Shown here piece after piece: positions 1 through 6,765 of a stretch of DNA of 52,395 nucleotides; positions within the stretch are counted from its first letter, which is position 1, and every line of letters starts with the position of its first letter. Origin of the DNA: DATCZS01 sp036525795 (GTDB lineage: Bacteria; Actinomycetota; Acidimicrobiia; Spongiisociales; ZC4RG35); contig DATCZS010000057.1 of NCBI GenBank assembly GCA_036525795.1, positions 1 through 52,395 on the forward strand, in the 5' to 3' direction. The notes beneath the pieces were generated by a model. The model worked only from the letters and a program-made list of their open reading frames with translations. It ran no database searches and was not told the origin of the DNA. The translations under genes were made by a program, and so were the position numbers.

Positions 1-78
1 GGTAGCAGGGGGTTTCTGTGTTGTGGGCTCACCGACGGGTCGTCGTCTGGGCCGAACGGGGGCCGAATCCGCTCAGGC
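1..78 (+). repeat. 78-base repeat following a tRNA-Asn terminator, copy 1
   Basis: Matches 2030-2107 with two differences by eye (positions 63 and 75). The window opens in the middle of a hairpin whose complete form is at 2021-2044, so the left half and probably the tRNA gene it terminates lie just outside. In copy 2 the same sequence directly follows a tRNA-Asn-like 3' half. The repeat reads as the tRNA terminator plus flanking DNA duplicated by site-specific integration. This last step is inference. Confidence 0.85.
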
Positions 79-160
79 TGTCCCTCGGTACTTCTGGTCC
101 AGCCGGTCGGCGAGATCCTCCAGATCCTCGGTGTAGAGGTGTCTGTACCGGTCGGAGCCT
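73..160 (-). pseudogene. C-terminal remnant of a tyrosine recombinase (integrase)
   Basis: The last 26 codons before a stop at 73-75 contain DRYRHLY followed by LADRLDQKYRGTA. This is the usual end of actinobacterial phage-type integrases: the Y in RYRHL is at the place of the nucleophilic tyrosine and is followed by a short helix of the LADRLD type. The upstream frame loses all similarity within about 10 codons; boxes I and II and the catalytic arginines are absent. It ends next to the repeat derived from a tRNA terminator, where an integrase gene lies in a tRNA-integrated element. Too short to be active. Confidence 0.6.
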
Positions 161-232
161 CCAGGCGCTCGAGCTCCGCCTCCCAACGGTCCAACCGCAC
201 ACCCAGGCTCCCCCCTGCGCCTCGGGGACCGA

Positions 233-385
233 TCCGCCCCGATCCGGGCCATCCTCGGGCCACTCCCAGCCGGGGAGCGCCTCCAAGGCGTGTTTCTGGT
301 GGTCGGGCAGCGTGCCGCTCCGCCACCGTGATCTGACCGACTCGACCCAGCGTCCGAGTTGCACACCCTCGAACACCAGCGAACG
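233..385 (-). pseudogene. Helicase-associated (HA) domain fragment
   Basis: About 48 codons read FEGVQLGRWVESVRSRWRSG and then LEALPGWEWPEDGP. This matches the helicase-associated domain pattern (G-x-LG-x-WV, a run of basic residues, then LE-x-LPGW-x-W). HA repeats occur in tandem in long actinobacterial proteins, often near mobile DNA. Here only the tail of one unit remains, and the frame then runs into unrelated residues before the integrase remnant at 73-160. No start or partner domain is visible, so I read it as a relic rather than a gene. Confidence 0.5.
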
Positions 386-459
386 GGTGTGACGGGTCCT
401 GGGCCGTTCGGCTCATTCCTCAACGTCTTGTCAAACTGGCCTTCAGTGGTCCGGTGCAT

Positions 460-1446
460 TCAGTGGACGGCGACTGTGTCGATGAGGTAGTCAATGAGGT
501 TGGGCACCTTGTCGAATGGGGTGTGTCCACCGGGGTAGGCGTCGAGCGTCACCTCGATCCCCGCTTCCTCGAGACGTAGTGCCATGAACTGTCCCTGATC
601 GATGAAGCTGATGACTCCGTCGTCGAGTTGGCCGAGACGGTCAAGGTCGTCTCGGATCGATCCGTCAGGGTCTCTTTGCGCCAGCCAGCCCGTCTCATCC
701 CATGGATCGTCGAACGTACGCGGTGCGGTGCCGTTATTGGCGTACCAGAGGAAGAACCGTGTCTTCATGTCGGGCGGCCACAGGCTCGGCTCGACAATCT
801 CCGCAACCGTGGCCTGCATCGCTTCGAGATCGGCAGCGAACGCTCCGTCGAAAATCGTTGACTGCAAGAAGTACTCGCCGTCACCGAGAACCGCTCCGGT
901 AATCGGAGCAGGCGGAGTCTCGGCGACGCAGCCGGGGATCGGCTCGCTGGCAGGGTCGAGTGCCGCCAGGGATGCCGGTCCGACTCCCGCAGAGAATCCG
1001 TAGACGACCACAGGCAGCGAAACATCCGGGTCTGGTTGGGCATACGCCACTGCACAATTGGCTGCTGCATAGAAGAAATCGAACGACTCCAGGGTGATTC
1101 GAGTAATCCCCGTCAGCCAGTTCGGAACAAACACATACATCCCGGCGGCTGCGGCTGCCTCGGCAACAACGGTCGCATAGCGGCCGTCCTTGGTGTCGGG
1201 ATTGCCGTGGAACATGACAACGACCGGCCACGGCCCCTCACCCTCCGGCACATAGATATCCCCCACGAACGCCTCCCCATCGACAACCAGATAGGTGAAG
1301 TCCTCCGTCTCCGTGAACGCCGTATCAGAGCCGGTTGTGATGGTCGATGGTGCAGACTCATCTGGTTCTTCAGTTGCGGTTGTCGCCCCGCCTCCGCAGG
1401 CCACCAACGCCGCCAACCCGAGAAGCAGTAGCGCCCGGTTTCTCAT
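460..1446 (-). CDS. Secreted alpha/beta-hydrolase lipoprotein
   Basis: 328 residues. The N-terminus is a lipoprotein signal with lipobox LVAC at about residue 17, followed by a Gly/Thr/Ser-rich linker to about residue 45. The rest is an alpha/beta-hydrolase fold: an oxyanion-type VVVMFHGNPDT near residue 75, the nucleophile elbow GFSAG near 150, and a C-terminal GGHTPFD that supplies the likely catalytic histidine. It is probably an esterase or dienelactone-hydrolase-like enzyme anchored outside the membrane; the substrate cannot be told. The ATG at 1446 has GGGAGG five bases upstream. It stands alone between two tRNA-Asn-derived scars, so it may be cargo of a decayed integrated element. Confidence 0.8.
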   Translation of the reverse strand: MRNRALLLLGLAALVACGGGATTATEEPDESAPSTITTGSDTAFTETEDFTYLVVDGEAFVGDIYVPEGEGPWPVVVMFHGNPDTKDGRYATVVAEAAAAAGMYVFVPNWLTGITRITLESFDFFYAAANCAVAYAQPDPDVSLPVVVYGFSAGVGPASLAALDPASEPIPGCVAETPPAPITGAVLGDGEYFLQSTIFDGAFAADLEAMQATVAEIVEPSLWPPDMKTRFFLWYANNGTAPRTFDDPWDETGWLAQRDPDGSIRDDLDRLGQLDDGVISFIDQGQFMALRLEEAGIEVTLDAYPGGHTPFDKVPNLIDYLIDTVAVH

Positions 1447-1549
1447 CAGAAACCTCCCGCGTAGCAGTCACCGCCCGACCGTCCTGCTTCCAGTATCAGG
1501 ACAGGGGCAAGGTTCGTACAGGGGCCTGATGGCCGAACAGCCACTCGCC

Positions 1550-1704
1550 ACTGAAAGATTCGCGGTCTGGGCCGCCGCAACCTCGAACGCCTCGAAGCCG
1601 TACAGCCACCCCCGAGCATTGGTTCCGATCAGGAGAAGAGCGTCGGATTCGGCGTTCAAGGCCCGAACTGTGTCGATGTCGCACTCCGCGTACGCTTCGA
1701 GGAT
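1550..1704 (-). pseudogene. SnoaL-like (NTF2 fold) domain remnant
   Basis: About 50 codons read EAYAECDIDTVRALNAESDA and then LLLIGTNARGWLYGFEAFEV. The layout (a helix with a D-x-D-x-V-x-x-L pattern, a short segment, IGTN, W, G, A) resembles the start of the SnoaL-like domains often attached to actinobacterial nucleotidyl cyclases, as in the gene at 5653-6609. There is no plausible start, and the rest of the domain is missing after about 1550. The assignment rests on pattern only. Confidence 0.35.
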
Positions 1705-1965
1705 CCGGCCTCCCGGTCACGGGGGGCCGCCTCTCTTTCCCGGTGACCTGTGGTGTTGAATCCCTGGATGGTCCTGGCTATGCGATCGACCTCCGACCCG
1801 TGTGGAGTGGGACACGAGTCACTGCGATGGAAGGGATCGGTTCTTTTCCGCGGTTTGTCCGCGAGACGCCGAAAAACGTTGGCAGGAGACGAGAAGCACC
1901 CAGAAGCGAAAACGCCAGGTCAGGGGCTGTTTCCTGGTGTATCCCCCAGGTCATCGCAGTGGGGT

Positions 1966-2017
1966 CAAGCCGACTGTTAATCCGTTGGTTGTGACTTCAA
2001 GTCTCACCCCCGGAGCC
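1966..2017 (+). pseudogene. tRNA-Asn(GTT) 3' half, likely integration (att) scar
   Basis: The anticodon loop CTGTTAA at 1974-1980 (anticodon GTT), a variable region, a T arm with the classic loop TTCAAGT, and an acceptor strand ending CCCGGAG form the 3' half of a tRNA-Asn. The anticodon stem has one C-C mismatch and the T stem one C-C mismatch. A possible 5' acceptor (TTCCTGG from about 1930) pairs at six of seven positions counting one G-T, but the D arm does not fold properly. It is followed at once by a terminator. Integrases of many elements recombine in this part of tRNA genes and leave such copies. Confidence 0.65.
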
Positions 2018-2020
2018 GCG

Positions 2021-2044
2021 AAACCCCCTGGTAGCAGGGGGTTT
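2021..2044 (+). terminator. Terminator hairpin behind the tRNA-Asn remnant
   Basis: A perfect 10-bp stem AAACCCCCTG / CAGGGGGTTT with loop GTAG starts four bases after the tRNA-like sequence. The hairpin behind the intact tRNA at 49493-49567 is nearly the same (AAACCCCCTG-GTCA-CAGGGGGTTT), so this is the standard tRNA terminator of this genome. Half of another copy opens the window (1-16), and a degenerate copy is at 5406-5427. Confidence 0.8.
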
Positions 2045-2107
2045 CTGTGTTGTGGGCTCACCGACGGGTCGTCGTCTGGGCCGAACGGGGGTCGAATCCG
2101 CTCGGGC
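2030..2107 (+). repeat. 78-base repeat following a tRNA-Asn terminator, copy 2
   Basis: This is the same sequence as 1-78 with two mismatches, beginning in the terminator hairpin. It shows what precedes the repeat: a tRNA-Asn 3' half. After 2107 the two copies diverge, although both read towards an integrase-like tail on the minus strand. Confidence 0.85.
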
Positions 2108-2143
2108 AACCTCCCGAACCTTCTCGTCCAGGCGGTTGGTGGA
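2093..2143 (-). pseudogene. Possible second integrase C-terminal tail
   Basis: The minus strand reads TNRLDEKVREVARADS in the position where the first copy has LADRLDQKYRGTA and its stop. Here the frame stays open through the repeat and terminator. The RLD-(E/Q)-K core and its placement beside the tRNA-derived sequence suggest a related integrase end of which only about 17 codons remain. Alone this would be far too short to call. Confidence 0.3.
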
Positions 2144-2264
2144 TCCTCCCCAGCCCGCACAGACCCGCCGCTCGTGAACGTCAGCCCAGACGAGTCCGCA
2201 GGTCGACGGCATCCGGGTACCTTCGGCTCTTGCGGGATCAGGGGCTGAGGAGGACGCTGCGGCT

Positions 2265-3191
2265 GTGGTGTCGAGATCGGCGTTCAAGACCGCCGGAGGC
2301 GAGTCCGAATACCTCGCCTCCTACGACGAGGCAATGAGGTTGTGGCCGGTTCCGTTTGAGGACGTCGCGGTCCCGAGCCGGTTCGGATCGACCCATGTTG
2401 TCGTCTCTGGTCCCCCAGACGGTGACGCGCTGGTGTTGCTGCACGGCTTCATGGTGACGGCGGCGATGTGGTCACCCAACGTCGGCGAACTCTGCCGGCG
2501 CTACCGCATCTATGCCGTCGACACGATGGGCCAGCCCGGCAAGAACCTCCCCGCTGATCCGATGGGCGAACCGGCGGATCTCGTCGAGTGGCTGGCTGCC
2601 GTACTCGATGGCCTGGGTCTCGACGACGTCGATCTGGCGGGAATGTCGTTTGGCGCATGGATCGCCCTCAACTTCGCCATCGCCGCGCCCAACCGGGTTC
2701 GGAAGCTCGTACTTCTGTCACCGGCTGCCAGCCTTCAGCCGCTCGTGCGACAGTTCGGTATCCGGGGGATGATGGCCGGAATCTTCCCGACGCGCCGCAT
2801 GGCGGCCTCGCTCATGCGCTGGATGGGGTTCCGTGAGACACCCGGCAACGAGATCAACACTCGTTTGATCGAGCTGATGTGGCTCGGAATGCGGGACTTC
2901 CGGATGCCGCCCGAAGCCCGTCGTCTGATTCCCGACGCGTTTCCCGATGATGCGCTCAGGTCGTTGGAGATGCCGGTGCTGCTGCTGATCGGGGAGAACG
3001 AAGTCATCTACGACCCCGCCAAGGCGCTCGCGAGGGCCCGTCGACTGATTGCGAATCTCGACGGGGAGCTGATCCCCGACTGCAGCCACGACATGAGCAT
3101 CAGCCGGGCCCAGGTCGTCAACCGTCGGATCCTCGACTTCCTGAGTGAAGCAGGCACCGACGCTCGGGACGGGCGGAATCCTCCGTCCTGA
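2265..3191 (+). CDS. Alpha/beta hydrolase
   Basis: 308 residues, cytoplasmic, with no signal peptide. VLLHGFMVTAAMW near residue 58 is the oxyanion-hole HG motif. GMSFGAW near 128 is the nucleophile elbow with Ser. LLIGENEVIYD near 245 carries the acid, and DCSHDMS near 270 the catalytic histidine. Length and order fit the epoxide-hydrolase/haloperoxidase-like branch of the superfamily. The start is GTG at 2265, chosen because GAGGAGG lies about 11 bases upstream and the residues before the fold are few. The gene stands alone between two tRNA-Asn scars. The substrate is unknown. Confidence 0.85.
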   Translation: MVSRSAFKTAGGESEYLASYDEAMRLWPVPFEDVAVPSRFGSTHVVVSGPPDGDALVLLHGFMVTAAMWSPNVGELCRRYRIYAVDTMGQPGKNLPADPMGEPADLVEWLAAVLDGLGLDDVDLAGMSFGAWIALNFAIAAPNRVRKLVLLSPAASLQPLVRQFGIRGMMAGIFPTRRMAASLMRWMGFRETPGNEINTRLIELMWLGMRDFRMPPEARRLIPDAFPDDALRSLEMPVLLLIGENEVIYDPAKALARARRLIANLDGELIPDCSHDMSISRAQVVNRRILDFLSEAGTDARDGRNPPS

Positions 3192-3552
3192 GCTTGGGAT
3201 GTCCGGGATCTCGACTCTTGCGAGGTGTTCTCACCAGGGCCGAGCCGGCGGCGCTCCCGCCGGTCCCGGTGCTCGTGCTCACCGTCGGGATGGTCGGTGT
3301 GCAGTGACTCTCCGTCGTGTGTCGACCTCTCCGACCGGCATCATGAATCCGGGACAAGCGAGAATGTTCCAGTTCGACCCTCGGCCGAAGGGGCACGCAG
3401 GTACGATCCGATGAGAGGCGAGGGCCCGGTCGGGTCAGACCTGCCGGCTCTCATGCAATTGCGGCTCCGTGCCTCGCGACCGCCGAGCCTGGTCCGCCCC
3501 ATCGAGATGGTGTCGGTCGGCGTGTGGGCGGCATCGAGCACGGAGGGAATCT
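3192..3552. other. Intergenic stretch, nothing recognised
   Basis: Open frames occur on both strands, but none has a family signature, a ribosome binding site or a membrane segment. The next gene has its own binding site at 3542-3546. The promoter of that gene should lie here, but I cannot place it. Confidence 0.5.
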
Positions 3553-4059
3553 GTGCGCGATCGCTCTCTGGTTTCGGTGCCCTTGTCTGTTCTGGTTGGA
3601 GCGTGTTCCTCGTCGGGTGCAGATGTCTTGACCGGCACCTGGGACTTCCCGCTCGATCAAACGCAGGCTCAGCTGGTGGTGGACGACTTTGCTGGGCTGG
3701 TCGGTTCTGCTGAAGCCGTGGTCGTTCGGCTCGGGTTCGACGGCTCCGAGTATTGGCAGGGCTTCGTGTTCGACGGTGAGCTGTTTCTTCTCGGTGGTGT
3801 CCTGGAAGGAGATGGTGGCCCGTTTGAGGTCGAGGGTGATCGGATCGCCATGACCGGAGCGCACGGCGATATCCGCGCCACCTGCACATGGGGAATCGAA
3901 GGCGACGAGTCGACCCTCGTCTGGGTCGAGCAATGCGACTTGTCGTCACAGAGCGAAGACTGCACCGACGACCGGTCTCGGATCGAGGCGGAAGACCCTT
4001 TCGTGTTCAGGGTCATGGAACACACGTTCACGAGAAGTAGCGACGACCCGGACTACTGA
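3553..4059 (+). CDS. Hypothetical lipoprotein
   Basis: 168 residues from a GTG start preceded by GGAGG seven bases upstream. A longer frame exists, but its extra N-terminus is Arg-rich and unlike a protein. The signal peptide ends in the lipobox VGAC (about residue 15), then SSSGAD. The mature part alternates hydrophobic and polar residues with many aromatic ends (GTWDFPL, YWQGFVFDGELF), consistent with a small beta-barrel or lipocalin-like domain. It has two cysteine-containing patches near the C-terminus (CTWGIEG and CDLSSQSEDC). No family recognised. It would sit on the outer face of the membrane. Confidence 0.65.
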   Translation: MRDRSLVSVPLSVLVGACSSSGADVLTGTWDFPLDQTQAQLVVDDFAGLVGSAEAVVVRLGFDGSEYWQGFVFDGELFLLGGVLEGDGGPFEVEGDRIAMTGAHGDIRATCTWGIEGDESTLVWVEQCDLSSQSEDCTDDRSRIEAEDPFVFRVMEHTFTRSSDDPDY

Positions 4060-4272
4060 GATCGAAGAATGCGTGGTTGCGCGCCGGCTGCCTGACTCCA
4101 TGGTCACCCGTCTTGGGTGTACTCCGTCGAAAGTGACCGCGACGAGGGGTGTGGTGGGGTGGGTCAGGTGACGGTGCTGGAGATGATCCGACGGGCGGTT
4201 CTGGTGGGAGCACCCGTGCCGCTCGGCACGGTGAGGAGAACAGGGAAACCCTGATGCCGAGAGGAGGGACGT

Positions 4273-4866
4273 GTGAATACGTATCAAGTATTGGTCTTCG
4301 TGCACGTGCTGGCGGCTGTGATCCTCATGGGAGGATCGATCGGAGCGGCACCATCGATCGCATCGATGGTGAGGCACGCCACGACGATCGAGGACATTCG
4401 GCGGGCGCTTCACCATGCCCGCCGTCTCGCACCGATCAGCCCGATGGCAGCGGTCGCCCTGCTCGCCAGCGGCCTGTACCTGGCCGAGGCCGGGAGCTGG
4501 TGGCGCTGGGGTTGGGTCTGGGTGTCGGTGGCGCTGTGGGTGATGAACCTCGTGCTCGCAACCGCAGTGGTGCGGCCGAGCCTGGCTCATCTGACGAAAC
4601 TGGTCGAGGTCGCGGCGGTCGATACGATCAGCGCCGACATCGACGCAGCCCGTCGGTGGCGTGGACGGGCGGTTGCCGAGGATCTGATTCTGGCGGGCGA
4701 TTTGGCAGTCCTGTTCATGATGATCGCCAAGCCGACCGGCTACGTCACCCCCGTGGTCCTGGTCGTCATCACAGCGTTGGCAGTGACCGGATTCCAGCGG
4801 CTTCTCGAGAGCAGAGCCCCCCGCCTCCAGACGGCACCCGCAGCCGCCGAGATGGCGCAACGATGA
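4273..4866 (+). CDS. DUF2269-type integral membrane protein
   Basis: 197 residues starting at GTG behind GGAGGG. The opening YQVLVFVHVLAAVILMGGSI is typical of DUF2269 proteins, which begin with a helix carrying F-x-H-x-x-x-A and then Gly-rich turns. Four or five membrane helices follow (about residues 5-28, 55-72, 78-98, 135-150 and 155-175), with a cytoplasmic loop in the middle. The family function is not established. A shorter relative is at 44660-45112 on the other strand. Confidence 0.75.
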   Translation: MNTYQVLVFVHVLAAVILMGGSIGAAPSIASMVRHATTIEDIRRALHHARRLAPISPMAAVALLASGLYLAEAGSWWRWGWVWVSVALWVMNLVLATAVVRPSLAHLTKLVEVAAVDTISADIDAARRWRGRAVAEDLILAGDLAVLFMMIAKPTGYVTPVVLVVITALAVTGFQRLLESRAPRLQTAPAAAEMAQR

Positions 4867-5652
4867 AGGTGGAGGCGAGCTGCCGCCCGCATCCCACACG
4901 GGCGGAGCGACGCTGGGAAGCCACCAGAAGGAGAGGTTGCGGGTAGTGGCGTGGCCCTTCTTGGGCTGATGGACATCGCATACAACGCCGAGCACGGGAA
5001 GTTCTTCGAACACACCCCTGAATGACCGCAGAGAAGACGCTCGATGCCACTTCGCTGGCCCTCGGTCCCTTGACGATGAGTTGGCGGGGATCGGTCACCG
5101 TCACGCCGGGACACGGCGGCGGGGGAGATGTTGGACTCGCAGCATTGCGGGTCGGTGGGTGGCGGGTCGGTCGGACCCACCATCGGGTTTCGCACGCGGT
5201 TGGCCCTGGGGCCGATGGTGGACACGGGACGGGTGGACCCGGCTTCTGCTCTCGATGGCAGGGGCCGGGTTCACCTGCATGTGGAGAGTGGCGATGGGAA
5301 GGGCTCGCCCCCAGGGTCTCTTGGTATCTGCCCAGGTCGGCGAACCGGCCCCAGACTGGCTGTCAATCCGTTGGTTGTGACCTCGAGTCTCACCCCGGAG
5401 CCACGAAGCCCCCTGAGAGCGGGTTTCTGCGTTTCCGGGTTCCGGTGCCATCGCCTCTTGGTCCAGGCCTGGTCCGCAGGCGACGCGCTCGGATGGCTTC
5501 CCGCGACTGGTCGGGGAGGAATCGTCGGGCGGAGATTCCTGGATCGGCACTCGCCGGCCGGATGACGATCCCGCCTCGCCGCGTCAAGAGAGAGTGCGTG
5601 CGACATGTGCCCCGTGTGTTCGGTCGGGGACGCCGGGAACCCGGCTCGCGCC
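4867..5652. other. Gene-poor stretch containing a third tRNA-derived scar
   Basis: The long frames on both strands lack protein-like composition. At about 4938-5024 the plus strand could encode the last residues of some lost protein (MDIAYNAEHGKFFEHTPE then stop), but there is no start and no family that I know. From about 5310 the sequence begins to resemble 1935-2030, ending in the tRNA-like copy at 5360-5415. The stretch after it could hold an integrase tail as in the other scars, but I cannot see one. Confidence 0.5.
5360..5415 (+). repeat. Degenerate tRNA-Asn 3' half, third copy
   Basis: Matches 1974-2030 with only a few substitutions and one missing C. The anticodon loop now reads CTGTCAA (GTC rather than GTT) and the T loop CTCGAGT. 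The terminator that follows (AAGCCCCCTGAGAGCGGGTTT) has lost part of its stem. The order tRNA half, then weakened terminator, is the same as in copy 2. It is older or less constrained than copy 2 and marks the far boundary of the scarred region. Confidence 0.6.
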
Positions 5653-6609
5653 CTAGTCCGGGAGAACGGGGATGAGACGGTGAGTGCCGGAGAGTCCCTT
5701 GAGTTCGCCGACCCGCTCGGTCCCGAAACGGAACTCGTTGCCGGCGAGTTCTGCAGTCACTGACGATGTCAGGATCTCGCCGCCTCTTGCGGCTGAGGCG
5801 ATGCGCGCCGCCTTGTTGACTGCGATTCCTGCGTAGTCGCCCGATGAGCGGACGGCGTCTCCGGTATGGATGCCAATGCGAACCTTCAAGGCCGAGGTCG
5901 CCATCGCCCGCTGGATCCCGATCGCCGCGCCGATGGCGTCGCGGACCGAGGCGAACGCGACCATCGCGCCATCACCCAACGTCTTGACGACCGTTCCGCC
6001 CGAGAGCCCAACGATGCGATGGAGCGCGTCGAAGTGCCCTGCAATGAGCGCCGACCACGCAGAGTCTCCCATCGACTCCGACACCACCGTCGAGTTCTCG
6101 AGGTCGGTGAACATGAGGGTCACGGTGCCGCTCTGCGATGCCGTGACGACCGTCTCGGAGGTCTCGTCGTCCAGCGAATCGACGAGGTCCGCCAGCCCGC
6201 TGCTGATCTCGTAGCCGAACGACTCGGCGTTGGGGACGCCGATCGATGTGTGTATCTGGGCGGCGCGCCAGACCCCGGCCTCGATGAATGCGACACCGGT
6301 CTGGCGGAACGTCAGCGGATCGCGGTCGGCGAACGTGCCGATCATGTTCGCCGCCCACCATCCGGTGCCTTCGTGCTCGAAAGCCTCGAGACGGTCGAAG
6401 TCGATTCCCGCAGCCCCCATCCGTTCGGCGCGGTCCGTCGTGATCTCGGCGAACCGTCCTTTGGGCCTGATCCACTCGTCGTCGTCGGACATGATGATGC
6501 GCATGTCCGGATGGCCGGTGGTGAGGTTGCGCAACGTGTCGGCATCTCGTTCGACGAACGCCTTCCAGATTCGCCTCACCACGGCCTCGAGTTCAGATGA
6601 CCGCTCCAT
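5653..6609 (-). CDS. SnoaL-like domain / class III nucleotidyl cyclase fusion
   Basis: 318 residues. Residues 5-140 form a SnoaL/NTF2-like domain (VVRRIWKAFVERDADTLRNL at the start and GWWAANMIGTFADRD in the sheet). Residues 158-316 form an adenylate/guanylate cyclase catalytic domain: VTLMFTDLENST with the first metal Asp, VVKTLGDGAMVAF with the second, and KVRIGIHTGDAV. No membrane segment or signal is seen, so it should be cytosolic. The NTF2 domain could act as the ligand sensor. Which nucleotide it makes cannot be read with certainty. It is divergent from the gene at 6766, and the space between holds both promoters. Confidence 0.85.
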   Translation of the reverse strand: MERSSELEAVVRRIWKAFVERDADTLRNLTTGHPDMRIIMSDDDEWIRPKGRFAEITTDRAERMGAAGIDFDRLEAFEHEGTGWWAANMIGTFADRDPLTFRQTGVAFIEAGVWRAAQIHTSIGVPNAESFGYEISSGLADLVDSLDDETSETVVTASQSGTVTLMFTDLENSTVVSESMGDSAWSALIAGHFDALHRIVGLSGGTVVKTLGDGAMVAFASVRDAIGAAIGIQRAMATSALKVRIGIHTGDAVRSSGDYAGIAVNKAARIASAARGGEILTSSVTAELAGNEFRFGTERVGELKGLSGTHRLIPVLPD

Positions 6610-6765
6610 GAGATCAACTTAGACGGATGGCGAAGCAGCGAGGTCGATAGTGTCTGTGTTGTGCGATCGACCTCGTGAGGGTTTCAACAATGAGGTGGCT
6701 CGAAACGACCGAGCGAGGCTCCCGGAGGCGAGCGTGGTCCTGACACGCCATGTCGAGGTGACGCG

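Larger units (their letters stand above)
1447..2264. other. Gene-poor stretch with decayed sequences
   Basis: No intact gene is convincing here. From left to right it holds a SnoaL-like domain scrap on the minus strand (1550-1704), roughly 220 bases in which I recognise nothing, the tRNA-Asn-like 3' half (1966-2017), its terminator hairpin (2021-2044), and the second copy of the 78-base repeat with a possible integrase tail. Both strands have open frames, but they lack family signatures and fit the chance frames expected in GC-rich DNA. Confidence 0.6.

Noticed and set aside
3946..5013. 355-codon open frame on the minus strand
   Set aside because: Opposes the lipoprotein and the DUF2269 gene, is very rich in His, Arg and Pro, and has no ribosome binding site or domain.
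1..5427. Spaced repeats as a CRISPR array
   Set aside because: Only three unequal copies several kilobases apart, with no regular spacers and no cas genes; tRNA-derived scars explain them.
5360..5427. Functional tRNA
   Set aside because: Stems contain mismatches, the anticodon is altered, no 5' half folds, and the terminator has decayed.
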